From positions 62,001 through 126,000 of the forward strand of contig JAYXKI010000005.1 of assembly GCA_037892935.1 (NCBI GenBank): a DNA stretch of 64,000 nt. Reading direction: 5' to 3'. A program made the translations under genes and the position numbers. The DNA comes from Phlebopus portentosus (Eukaryota; Basidiomycota; Agaricomycetes; Boletales; Boletinellaceae). Under the pieces are notes generated by a model. It had not been told where the DNA came from. It worked only from the letters and a program-made list of their open reading frames with translations, and did no database searches. Below, in pieces: positions 24,240-34,508 of the stretch; position 1 is the stretch's first letter, and every line of letters begins with the position of its first letter.

Positions 24240-25635
24240 TCACAAAACGTTAATATTCCCTCCACTGACTGTCCACCACATTATTACCAGCAAGGCTGTC
24301 CTCCCTCGTATACTATTGAAGTTACTGATTGTAGACGTTTTGTTCCTCAAGCAAAGGATCAGATCTTCCACGATCGTTGGGCCCCAGAATCGATCCAATG
24401 CGTGTAGTCCGGTTCTTTGCAAGGATGTTCCTTTTCTGGTACACGTAACTTTTGCAGTATGGTTTCCCGTATTAGGTCCGAATGATCCCGAGGTTTTTTT
24501 TGTTGTCCTGGACAACGGGCTCTTCTTTTGAGGAAGGTTGATGGGGATGTCCTTTTTAGAAAATGTTCCGTGAACGTGAGAGCGTGAGACCTTCAAATCC
24601 TTCAAGACAACTGTCTAGGGAAAGAAATGGGTTGTCGTTATTCGTAGCATGACCTCAACCACTCACCTGAGGATCGTTGGTTGTTGCAAGTTGCACCTCC
24701 AAAGTCGGAGGGGTCCACTTTGAGCTGCCGCTGTCTCTCATTCCAATGGCTGCACAAAACTTTGGCTGTTGACCGTTTCGAACGCACACATCTGCCCGGA
24801 ATTTGGCGTCATCGACTTCGACATAAACTTCATATCTGACATGCGTCTCGCATTCTTTGTCCTTTTTCAATTGCTTGACGTTCGTCTTCATTTTCGCTTT
24901 TCGCTCATCGTCTATTTGCTTGTAAAGTGAGGTCATCTCGTCCACCAGCTCCTGCATCTTGCTGTTTGCTTTTCCAAGTTCTTTTCAGTGGATTATCACT
25001 GTCAAAGATCCATAAGAACCAATTGTTCGAATTCTCCGAAATTTAATGGCCACAGCGAAGAGCTGCTGTCGGATATCGCGCTCCGTGTAGTTCCGAGACG
25101 GATTCTGTACAATCCGTTCTTCGATTGTTTCAAGCTCCTGGAGTCCTTCCTTCGTTTCTTTGTAACAATACTCGATTTGATGCTCCATTGGTTTGTACAC
25201 GCTTCACGCCAAGTGTGCTTGCAAGCATGCGGCACCCCAGGTAAGTCTAACTCTACGTCGCATATCCGCTGGCACATTTATCAGTACGTACTTCGACATG
25301 CTAAACCTTCAAATCATCTTTTTCATCTGAGCATCGATATGATCTTGATCTTTAAAGATGCCCATTTTGCTCCTGTACTCCTCTTCAAACTCTTTTATCA
25401 GCGCTTCCGCTGCGGAAAAAGCTTGTGTTACAGCAGGATCGTCCTCTGGGTAGTACAAAAGCCGCTCGATTCGCTCGAAAGCATCAAAACCTCTCTTGAA
25501 GAGTTTATAGTTGAGCTTGGCCGACCTTATGTCCATAAGTAATTTGTTAATGACGAGTGCTGAGATTTCCTTCAGCATTTCATGGCAGTCGTCGTGAATT
25601 TCCTTACGCAAACGCCGTTCCGCTTCCGCGTCCAT
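24240..25635 (-). pseudogene. Family X, copy A (dead)
   Basis: This is clearly homologous to the intact copies at 28989-30303 and 58577-59885. Several stops break it: after MKKMI the codon is TGA where copy B has GGA (about 25309-25311), another follows the ACLQAHLA segment, and another precedes KELGKANSK. The segment KSRPFEPPV is deleted (joined as FCAAIGMRD, about 24745-24760). The final exon reads on in a different frame from copies B and C. The start at 25635 corresponds to the ATG of the other copies. It converges with the left family Y copy. Confidence 0.85.
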
Positions 25636-25888
25636 GTACGCTGGACGGTCAATTGATCTGTGCTCACAAGGCAAGCCCCAGGAGACGTAGTTGCGCTGTG
25701 GTACGGAAAAGCTGGGGCCAGACACGTTTGATATATAGGCGGGCATGCATCAAACAAACATATAGACGTAGCAAAGTGCAAAGCAAATTCATGAAAAGCA
25801 TTTTAAGTGTGCAAACGTTGCCGCATTGCAAGCCACTACAGTAAGCAGCGGGAAGATCGACAACCATTTCTATGTGTACAGAATAGAA

Positions 25889-26432
25889 ACCGAGCGAAAT
25901 TCAAGATCGAATTGAATAATTCTCACGCGTAATCCTTTTTGAGGCCTGAGGGACGATCCAAGCTTGTCAACAAGTTACATTTCGTCTTTGAGCTGTTTTT
26001 TTTTTCCGACTGATATCCAAAAGCAAAGTGCTATGTGCCGCCAATACAGTAGAGCTGGGCTTCTGTTCCTTTGCTTCCTCCAGTCTACATCACCTGCTGC
26101 TCTCTTCGACGATGCCCAATGGCATTCAAAGCTGAACGTGATTCCCGAGGTCCTACTCTATAAATATACGCTCATTGCTTCGACTCCATGAAGATGGCGC
26201 ATTAAAACCAATCTATTCCCGACTGAATCCGTAAGGTGGCCAATCCGGCCAGTGTGGGTCTGATGCAGTCCAGGAGCGGCTAAACAGGTTCGGGAGAGCG
26301 GAAGAACGAATGATGTTGGAGCGCGTGTGCATTGTTCACTGTTCTGGACGGATGCGCGATAACGAGTATAAATACGCCTGCAACTCCATGCCGCTGTGCA
26401 TCGGATAATCGACCTGTACATCTTGCCTCGAC
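25889..26432. promoter_or_regulatory. Intergenic with sulfite oxidase promoter (TATA box 26367-26374)
   Basis: TATAAATA lies about 60 bases before the sulfite oxidase ATG at 26433. The part at about 26020-26160 resembles 58075-58180 upstream of family X copy C in the same orientation (for instance CAATACAGTA.AGCT then TTTG/TTCG, later CAATGGCATT), so a short dispersed repeat is present. No coding sequence is seen. Confidence 0.6.
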
Positions 26433-28590
26433 ATGATGGACCTAGATCCGTTGGAGCAAAGCAAGCTTGAAACCCCAGCTCGGTCCGAATCGCAGGAGCG
26501 GGCACAAAAGAGGGCTAAAACGACGCATGACGGGGATACGTTCAAAGGAGGGAGACTGAGCGAGCTTTTCCCTCAGGACAAACCTGGCTGGCGAGGTTAT
26601 GTCGAGTGGGAGCGCGCGCCAGAGCGTAAGAAGGTTGCTCAGGAGTTGCTAAAAACCAAGGAATTCACACCCATCCCCGGTCTGTTTATTCTTCTCGGTT
26701 GGTCTCGGCCGCTTATACTCCCCTAGAATTCCAATTTGTTCCTTTGCCCAATACGAACCCGATCTTGATCGGACACCGTTGGAAGGAATACCATGCCGCT
26801 CTTGGACTTCAATCCATTGTCGACTTTAGTTGGGCAACAGTCCAACGTGAGAAACCAGACCTTATACATCTACTTGATTTTCCGTACAATGGCGAGACCC
26901 GTCGAGACCAATTGATGCAAGGCAAGATCACGGATAACAAATATCACTTGTAAGGCTCATTACTGCATGACATCTACTGCCATTCAAGGTGTTAGCGCAA
27001 CAGCATCCGGAATCACGGTGGAGTTCCCGACATCGACGCAGACGCATTCGAGCTTGAGATAGGTGGCCTCGTGAACAAGCCTGTCAAACTTACTCTTAAG
27101 GACCTCCAAGATCCAACGAAGTTTCCGTGAGTACTCTGCTGCCCGAGCCATCCGTAAACGGTCCTTATTCTCCTCTTGGAATCAGGCAGAAAGAAGTTAC
27201 AGTGACACTTCAATGCAGCGGCACTCGTCGTATTGAACAGATCGCACAATATCCAGGCGATGGAGATGAACTCATAAACGCACCGTGGGGTGAAGGTGCT
27301 ATGTGAGTTCTATTTTAGTGGTCCTAGCTCGATCTCCAACCTATATTGTTTTCAGTGGAACAGCAGTGTATCGTGGGGTTCCACTGAAGAAAGTCCTCAA
27401 GAATGTGTGTGGCGGCGTCCTTCCAGAAGTGCAAACATCTCGAATTCATTGGCGCGGACACCTATTTCAAGTGCGCAGTTTCTCGATCTTGTTTTTCTAC
27501 GGTTAATCACTTATTACTTTCGTCGATAATCTGTAGGAAAGGCACTGTATACAACTACGCCGTATCAGCGCCTTACCGTAAAGTCCGTGCGAACGGTGGA
27601 GAAGAAGTGCTCCTTGCATGGTCTATGAATGGCCAACCTCTTCCCAAGATCCACGGATATCCGTTGCGCGTAGTAGTCACCGGTTTCATTGGTGCACGTA
27701 GCGCCAAATGGGTGTACCGCATCAATGCGCTTGAGGAGCCCAGCATGGGACCGGTGCAGAGACAAGAATATCTGTACTATACGTCACAGATCGGAAAGCA
27801 GAATGCGATGTACTCAAATGGGTTCTCAATCCAGAACATGCCTGTTTCGTGAGCATTTGGTTATGTCCAATCTATGCGAGGTCTAACTTTGAAGGTTAAC
27901 AAATCGGATTGTAGGAGCGCAATCATTCATCCGTCAGATAAGAAGGTCATTGTGCATGACGGAAAGATACGGCTCGATGGTTGGGCATATAGCGGAGGTG
28001 GAAATTGGGTTGAACGCGTCGAGGTTTCTCCAGACGGGTGAGTTGAATATGTCTTTCTTCTTGTCGAGACCAGTTATTTATCCCCGTGATGACAGTGGAC
28101 ATGTCTGGTACGCTGTTCCGGAAGAGAACCTTACAGAGAAGGTCCGTGTCTCCGCGAGTCTCCTCTTTATCCACCTTTTCTCGAACTTTCCAATCTGCTG
28201 CAGCACTATTATGCATGGCGTCTCTGGCATATTGAACTCCCAGTCGATGCCGAAGGATGGCTCGAGTTCTGCGTGCGTACATGGGACTCATCAAACAATA
28301 CACAACCGACGTTCGTCCGGTCGGCCTGGAAGTACGTGAAATACGTCGTTCTACATAATGCATTAATTTATCCCTTCCACAGCTGGGACTTGCACGTCAC
28401 ATCCTCCTGCCATCGCATCAAGATTTACAGCGTGAATCGCAGGCGCGAGGCGACTCGTAAGAGACTCGAGCTTCTCGAAAAGCATGGAGCAAACATCGAA
28501 GATCTATGTCGTCCATTTGAAGCTGCCCTTGAGGATGAGGAGGCATATTTAAGTGCATACAGGGCTCATAAGCGCGAGCCAGATTCTTGA
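26433..28590 (+). CDS. Molybdenum-cofactor sulfite oxidase family protein, ten exons, with an apparent one-base insertion
   Basis: Exons: 26433-26679, 26727-26949, 27004-27126, 27186-27302, 27356-27470, 27537-27848, 27915-28037, 28096-28141, 28204-28331, 28383-28590; about 547 residues. The family oxidises sulfite to sulfate on a molybdopterin cofactor. Seen: FIRNHGGVPDIDADAFELEI at the Mo-binding domain, the cofactor cysteine in TLQCSGTRR, GTAVYRGVPLKKVL, LLAWSMNGQPLPKIHGYPLR, GARSAKWVYRI, then the dimerisation domain with IRLDGWAYSGGG and TQPTFVRSAWNWDLHV. No heme domain is present, as in fungal and plant-type forms. In exon 5 the frame shifts by +1 at 27426-27430, between VCGGVLPE and KHLEFIGADTYFK. 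Removing a 22-base GT-AG stretch (27404-27425) would also restore the frame, but that is far shorter than any neighbouring intron. A sequencing insertion or a recent lesion is likelier. Confidence 0.87.
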
Positions 28591-28988
28591 TAGCGATGAG
28601 AGATGGCATCGTAAACCCGTGGAATTCAGGAGTCAATCGCAACTTGTACATTGTACGTGCTGTAACTGATTAGCAATCAATCGCTTCTTTGACCGAAACA
28701 AAGTCTGGAGCATAGTCATTCCCTAGCCTGGAAGGATACTACTTTGTTCTGTACACATAGAAATGGTTGTCAATCTTCCCGCTGCTTAGTGGCTTGCAAT
28801 GCAACAAATTTGTACATTTATTTTACTTTTCATGAATTTGCTTTGCACTTTGCTACTTCTATATATGTTTGCTCGATGCATACTCGCCCGTATAAAAAAC
28901 GTGTCTGGCCCCAGCTTTTCCGTACCACAGCGCAACTACGTCTCCTGAGGTGATTTGTGAGCACAGACCAATTGACCGTCCAGCGTAC
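28591..28988. promoter_or_regulatory. Upstream region of family X copy B, with TATA box
   Basis: TATAAAAA at 28891-28898 stands about 90 bases before the ATG at 28989. The stretch from 28746 is shared with copy A and partly with copy C, including the region around the TATA box and the following CCAGCTTTTCCGTACCACAG. An in-frame stop (TGA at about 28947) shows that translation cannot start further upstream in this copy. Confidence 0.6.
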
Positions 28989-31965
28989 ATGTCCACGGAA
29001 TTGGATCAGCGTTCGTGTAAGGAAACTCGCGACTACTGCCATGAATTGCTGAAGGAGATCTCAGCACTTGTCCTTAACAAATTACTTTTGGACATAAGGT
29101 CGGCCAATTTCAACTATAAACTCTTCAAGAGAGGTTTTGATGCTTTCAAGCGAATTGAGCGGTATCGGAACTACCCAGAGGACGATCCTGCTCTATTACA
29201 AGCTTTTTCCGCAGCGGAAGCGCTGATAAAAGAGTTTGAAGAGGAGTACAGGAGCGAAATAGGCATCTTTAAAGATCCAGCTCATGTCGATGCTCACATG
29301 AAAAAGATGATTGGAAGGCTCACCACGTCGAAGTACGTACTGATAAATGGGCCAGCGGATATGCGACGTAAGGTTATACGTACTTGGGAGAAAGCATACT
29401 CCGAAGCCAAAACAACATGGGATATATATGGACCAATGGAAGGCACAATCGAGAATTGCTACAGTGAGACTAAGGAACAACTCAAGAAGCTCTCAGTAAT
29501 CGAAAAACGGGTGGCCCAGAATCAGTCTGGAAACTACACAAATCATGATTCGCGACAGCTCTTCGATGTGGCTCAGAAACTTCGAAACATCAGCGGAATT
29601 GGTTACGATTACTCAGTCAACATGAACCGTTCAAAGCGGGAGCGGGAAATTATTGGAAAAGCAAATGACGAGATACAGAAACTGATGGCCGAAATGACCT
29701 CACTTTGCAAGCAAGTAGACGACGAGCGAAAAGCGAAAATGGACACGAACATCAAGCAATTGCAAAAGGACAAAAGGAGCGAAACGCATGTCAAATATGA
29801 AGTTCTTGTCAATGTCGGTGACGCCAAATTCCGGGCAGATGTCTGCGTACGAAACGGTCAACGGCCAATGTTTTGTGCAGCAAAATCCAGACCATTTGAG
29901 CCTCCTGTTGGAATGAGAGACGCTGACAGGTCAAAGTGGACGCCTCCGACTTTGGAGGCGCAGCTTGCAACAACCAACGATCCTCAGGTGAGTGGCTGAG
30001 GTCATGCTACGAATAACGACAACCCATTTCCTTCCCTAGAAAATTGTCCTGAAGGACTTGAAGGCCTCAAGCTCTCGCATTAACGGATCATTTTCTAAAA
30101 AGGACATCTTCATCAACCTTCCTCAAAAGAAGGGCCCGCTCTCCAGGACAACAATAGAAACCTCGGGATCATTCGGACCTGATGCGGGAAAACACACCGC
30201 AAAAGTTATATGTACCAGAAAAGGAACTGAAAAGTGCACCGGATACCTTTGCAAAGAACCCAGCTGTATCCATTGGATCGATTCTGGGATCCACCCATCT
30301 TGAAAGATCTGATCCTGTACGTTGCTTGAGGAACGAAACGTTTGCAACCAATATCTTCAATTGTATACGAGGGAGGACAGCCTTGCTGGTAATAATGTGG
30401 TGGACAGTCAGTGGAGGGAATATTAACGTTTTGTGAAAAGGTATACTATCGGAATCGTCCGTAGATCCCGCTTTTATCCTATGTACTGTATAAAATAGTA
30501 TATCGATATTTTCGCGCGTTATACCCAAAGGCCCTCTCGTTCCGCTTTAGTAGTATCGACACAAGCTGCTTCAGCTGTGATTGATCTTCGTGGCGAAAGA
30601 CTACAATGCTCGAGCCCTAGTCGAGAGATGCTGCGAGCTTCTCCGGACAGATCATCTCGGAGACAATACTAATCAAGTTGATTTATCTGAGCGATTTCAC
30701 CTCGGCACTTGAATTCAATGATGTCGTCGCTGCAGCCCGACCGGCGAGACGTTCGTTTTCGTCGAACAGGTATTTGATTTGATTTTTAGCACAGCGACGG
30801 CCTCGCTCAGCTTGGAAATCTGTTGGCTCAATTGTCCAGGTCGGTTGGGTGATTCTTGCTCAAGAGACAAGTATTTTGATAGGAAGTCAGCGAGTATCCT
30901 CGGTATTGTAAGCCACTTTCTCTTCCTTGTTGATCTGTAAGTCTTCCCTTCATAAGAGGCTGGGTGTTCCATTCCTTCCATTGACAGACCCCGTCCCGGA
31001 GCTATTGGATCTGAGCATTCTTGGCATAAAGCCTTCGTCACAGAACGTCTTGCTTCTCCTCGAAGTGGATTCAATTCTGTCCGGAGATTCAATGTGATCT
31101 CAAGCCGGCGTACTTTGCGAGTCTAGGAGTCTCCCTCCGCATCAAGCGTGTCGTTAATTTCACGGAGAATGTCGAGTTGGTTAATCTTCTCCAGTAGTTC
31201 GGCCTGCTTAGTAGAATTGCTAATAGCCTTTCCCACTCTTTCGTGCCCTTTCAAAACGAATAAAAATGATTAGTAAGGACGAGTAGAACGTTACGGACAT
31301 ACCTTTGTTAGTGCCGTCCTTGCTCCCTCATGAACCTTGCTGAGACGATCGATCAGTGTCCTTTGGCGTGTCCTTTTCTGTTTGGAGAGTTCTAGTCGAA
31401 GGTCAACAATGCCCTCTTCCATGCGCAGGTAGGTGACCACACAACGCATCTCCGCCGTACGGCCATCGACACCGACATCATCACCCAATTCCGGCACTTT
31501 CACGTTTGAATCCGTTGCTTGACGTACACAAAAGGCCCGTGATCTGACTCGACTCCGAGTGCTGGTGAAGCAGGCTACTCTTGCTTGGGCATAGATGAGA
31601 AAGAGGGTGGAACGGCTATGCTTACTGAGTTGTAAGATCCAGGAACTTGAACCATCTTCTCAAGTAACGAAACCTGTGTCTTGCTGAGCTCCCTCTGGAA
31701 ACCGTCCACGACCTTGATCGACCCAGCACGAGCGACGATTTTGTAGCCTTTATGAAGAGGATAAGTTCACTCTTCCCTCTCACAACTTGCTCTTGTGAGA
31801 TGCTTGATCAGTGCATGAGTTCATCTGAGCGTTGGTCACGCCAGCAGTCGTGTCCTCCAACATCTTGTCCTGTGCGAACGCTGCGTGTTCCTTCCGAGTA
31901 TCCGATGGAGCTCGCCATTCTTCGCGGCAAGTCAAGTAACCACAGTGCATAGCACTGAAAAACTC
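28746..31965. repeat. Inverted segmental duplication, right arm (families X and Y)
   Basis: Reverse-complement partner of 22547-25888. It contains X copy B on plus and Y on minus, convergent, as in the other arm. Confidence 0.85.
28989..30303 (+). CDS. Family X protein, copy B (unknown function, two exons)
   Basis: Exons 28989-29987 and 30040-30303 (52-base GT-AG intron) give 420 residues. I do not recognise the family. The first 240 residues look almost wholly helical and charged, with coiled-coil stretches (for example LIKEFEEEYRSEIGIFKD, and KLMAEMTSLCKQVDDERKAK). After about residue 255 the pattern changes to alternating residues typical of beta strands (THVKYEVLVNVGDAKFRADV), then KSRPFEPPVGMRD, and exon 2 holds KIVLKDLK, a GSFGPDAGKHTAKVICT strand pair and four cysteines near the end. 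No signal peptide or membrane segment is seen. Copies B and C share length, intron position and stop, which supports the model. A conserved stretch after the stop could read on in another frame, as copy A does. Confidence 0.72.
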
Positions 31966-32232
31966 ACCGAAAAGCACATTCGAAATGCTCAGAGCAGCTT
32001 CTTTCGTTGACGGCTCGAGCCGAGCCGGAGCTTTAGCGGGATGAGACTGCACACCGAAGCCGCTACCATTATCTTCGTTGAGCCTCTTCGGTAATTCGCC
32101 ACTACTGATTGAAACTGGAAAAGACCATTGTCGACAGAGGAAGTTCGTTGGTGTCGGTAATTTGTTGACGTTGACGGGACCGATTCGACAAAGCACAGGA
32201 CTGGCGGTCTGTTGTGGGCCGTCGTACTTCAA
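30540..32232 (-). pseudogene. Family Y, right copy (coiled-coil protein, probably decayed)
   Basis: Unrecognised family. Minus-strand blocks: an N-terminal open frame (32232-31780) with RKEHAAFAQDKMLED; then QRELSKTQVSLLEKMVQ (about 31670); then 31503-31291 with MKVPELGDDVGVDGRTAEMR and TLIDRLSKVHEGARTALTK; after a plausible intron (about 31303-31249), STKQAELLEKINQLDILREI; then 31092-30715 with SQQISKLSEAVAVLK. Heptad-like repeats suggest a coiled coil. I could not join the blocks in one frame with believable introns, and about 65 bases present in the left copy are missing here after LLEKMVQ, so it is called decayed. A multi-exon functional gene cannot be excluded. Confidence 0.5.
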
Positions 32233-32527
32233 GTTGTAGTGTTGACCATGGTGAGCTGCGCGAAAGTCGGAGTTGCGCCGAAGACAGGTAGGTTCGTCTG
32301 GGAACGTAAATTAGAGTTATATATCGAGCCTACATAAAACATCTTGACCGCTGGTGCAATGGATGAAGGGCTGGAATCGAAGGAGATAACAGGCTACGCA
32401 ATGTTTTGCTGCACAGCGGACTGCAACTGAAGCTCTAAGATCGGTCGTCGATGACCGGTCCAGTACATCTCGTTGACCGTCAGGTCGAGTAGCATTATTT
32501 GAACCGTACAATGAGAAAAGGAAAAGA
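32233..32527. other. Intergenic beyond the duplication
   Basis: No coding sequence or repeat seen. It ends at the second MITE-like element. Confidence 0.4.
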
Positions 32528-32647
32528 CACACCGGGCAAAGAATCATTCCTGGCCCTTAGAAATTTTGATCAGAACGGGCGAGCTCTCATCCGATTCCAT
32601 TCTGGTTAACATTCTCACGGTTCGGAAATAAGTTTTTTTCCGGTGTG
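32528..32647 (-). mobile_element. MITE-like element, copy 2 (120 bp)
   Basis: Inverted relative of 19075-19204. Ends CACACCGGGCAAA and, in reverse, CACACCGGAAAAAAAC, flanked by AGA on both sides (32525-32527 and 32648-32650). The core shares CGGATGAGAGCTC and GATCAAAATT with copy 1. Ten bases shorter and clearly diverged. Confidence 0.75.
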
Positions 32648-33010
32648 AGAATACAGTCTTGGACCGGTCCTTGCACCAGCACATTTTAAATTGCTTTTTA
32701 CACCTTATTTATGAAACTTTTCTTTTTTAAAAAAATATGTACGAAAATATAATTCACTTTTGCACCTGGATACAAAATTTGGAGGCAACTGGCTGTGTAG
32801 AAAGATTGTTATGAAGAGATCATTGTCAGAGCCCAAAATTGACCTGCACCATTCCTTGCACCAGTATATTCCCATGATGCAAATAACTACATTCCACCTG
32901 TAATAGGGCTCAGATATTTTTATCTTCTCATAAAATGAGTGTGATTATTTGAGACCAAAGTATATCTTGTCATTCAATTGGAGTTTCATCATTCATATAT
33001 TCAGAATACC
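32648..33010. other. Flank of element E1
   Basis: AT-rich sequence without genes. CCTTGCACCA occurs twice (about 32662 and 32852); its reverse complement also occurs twice in the flank beyond E2 (about 57953 and 57969). The five bases next to the LTR do not repeat at the other end of E1. Confidence 0.45.
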
Positions 33011-34418
33011 TGTTAGAGGTGTAGGTCCGGGGTTACACCGGTTTCGATCCTTTTGCCTAAGCAGCGGTATGTTGTGCAGGGGTGATCTATCTACCCACGT
33101 TTAGCTGTACCACGCGGTCCCCTTACTATCCTTCCTAGTTGCAGTCCTGGTAAGGGATGCTTTCAGAGACAAGGTAGAGTAAGAGCAGATTGGGATTTCC
33201 AAGAGGCGTAGTAGTACAAAGCACACAATGGATAGTGTAGTAAGACACTGTCGCTGTGTGTTAAGAGGATCGAAAGATGGGGGAAAGAGGGCCTACTTCT
33301 AACGCTATTTATGCTTTCTAGATAATCCATTTTTGACTGAGACAATAGAGGTGCTGCTCCAGTATGGAAAGCTCCACTGTCAGTGCTCCACTATGACGTC
33401 GATTCCATCACCAGGTGAGATTGTAGCTCTTGGTGCAATGTAGGCAGCTCGATATGTGACTCTTCGCTGTTCGTCTTGTGGTCCGAAGGGTGTAAGCACA
33501 ACTCGCACATCGGTATTGAGATGTCGGGTTGGTGTAGAGTATGGTCCAATGCATACCATGAGCTGTATGAGTTCAGCTGGGGGATGCAGTTGTGTTCGAG
33601 TGACTAGCCATGCTTTGCCTGGGAGTCTAATATCGCGAATGTATTGCCATATCCTTCGTTGGAGTACCAGTTGTAGTTGCTTGGTGTCCAGGTTCGCGTT
33701 CTTTGGTAAATAAAGGTTCGCTTGTACCGTAGAGGCTGGACATGAGTTGTGCAGCTCTGGCTTGTACCATCCTAGTATCCTCCAAGTTATCGGGTCTGCA
33801 GCTCGAGGGGTTCGAGTTGTAACAATGAGTTCCTCATATCGCTTGGGTATTATAGGATTTGGTGGATTGGCATGTAACGCTTCTTGCGTGTGACGTTGGA
33901 CTTCGATTTGGCAGTCACGCGTTTCACTTGTAGCATGACATACTGTGAAGTATATCTCGTAAAGGACCATGTACGCTCGGGCACAAGTCTGACAGTGCTG
34001 GAATGCCAGTGATGTCTCCATTGGGCTCGGATTAGCCTTTAGACTTTAGGTGTTAGGCTTTAGTAGTTGTGTTCTAGACTTCTCGGGCTTCTAGTAGTTT
34101 TGATCGCTTCTTGACTTCTTTTGATCGGGTCAGATCGGGAGTTTGGTCGGTGGTGTTAAGGTGACGGTCGGCGGTAGTAAATTGGCGGTGGTAATCACCG
34201 GTCGGCGGTGTTAAGTAGTCCGCGGGGTTACGTACTTGTGGCGTGCTTCTCAGGCGCCCATATATTGCCGTTGATGCCCGTGACCGTTGCCTTGGTCGCG
34301 TTAACAGTAGTTTGGCTCTAGTGACTGCTAGACTGTTACTAGTCGCGTTTGGAATGCTGATCCTGTTGATCTGCCGATTGTGTCAATCTTGATGCGAGTT
34401 TTTGAGCGGATCCTTTCA
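33011..34418 (-). repeat. 3' LTR of E1 (1408 bp, internally deleted)
   Basis: Compared with the other three LTRs (1566-1567 bp) it lacks 159 bases at about 33333, between GATAATCCATTTT and CTGACTGAGACAATAG. The lost piece holds most of the GTGGAG array that lies between the LTR ORF and the TATA-like box. The rest, including the 213-codon ORF, is complete. Confidence 0.92.
33380..34021 (-). CDS. LTR-embedded ORF, 213 codons (E1 3' LTR copy)
   Basis: ATG-started frame lying wholly in the LTR, upstream of the TATA-like box, hence in U3. Translation is identical to the E1 5' LTR copy (44171-44812). The protein begins with a small Cys-containing segment (FQHCQTCARAY), has Pro-rich NPPNPIIPK, then a basic middle (VLQRRIWQYIRD) and a beta-like C-terminal half; no membrane segment, signal peptide or known motif is seen. 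Being in U3 it would be present near the 3' end of the genomic RNA. Function unknown; I cannot place it in a family. Confidence 0.7.
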   Translation of the reverse strand: METSLAFQHCQTCARAYMVLYEIYFTVCHATSETRDCQIEVQRHTQEALHANPPNPIIPKRYEELIVTTRTPRAADPITWRILGWYKPELHNSCPASTVQANLYLPKNANLDTKQLQLVLQRRIWQYIRDIRLPGKAWLVTRTQLHPPAELIQLMVCIGPYSTPTRHLNTDVRVVLTPFGPQDEQRRVTYRAAYIAPRATISPGDGIDVIVEH

Positions 34419-34461
34419 CTACCCCCCTCCTAAGATGAACTTTTCAGAAAAAATGTTCATC
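34419..34461 (-). promoter_or_regulatory. Polypurine tract and adjoining stem-loop of E1
   Basis: Directly inside the 3' LTR the sense strand reads AGGAGGGGGGTAG (34431-34419), the expected plus-strand primer. Next to it GATGAAC (34434-34440) and GTTCATC (34455-34461) form inverted arms with A/T runs between them. Confidence 0.75.
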
Positions 34462-34508
34462 CTAATCCGTGAGAACGCTCGGATAAAGGAGTCGCTTAGT
34501 GATAGTTG

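Larger units (their letters stand above)
22547..25888. repeat. Inverted segmental duplication, left arm (families Y and X)
   Basis: Sequence here matches the reverse complement of 28746-31965 over its whole length, with substitutions and small indels. The right limit is set by the shared TTCTGTACACATAG (here reversed) upstream of family X, the left limit by the shared GCTATGCA next to the dehydrogenase scrap. The sulfite oxidase gene lies between the two arms. Confidence 0.85.

Noticed and set aside
27404..27425. A 22-base GT-AG intron in the sulfite oxidase gene that would restore the frame
   Set aside because: Other introns in the window are about 47-75 bases, and the removed residues (VCGGVLP) resemble the family, so a one-base insertion is more likely.
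28989..30303. Family X as a pore-forming or crystal-toxin-like protein because of its helical half
   Set aside because: No diagnostic motif or hydrophobic tongue is visible; helical content alone is not evidence.
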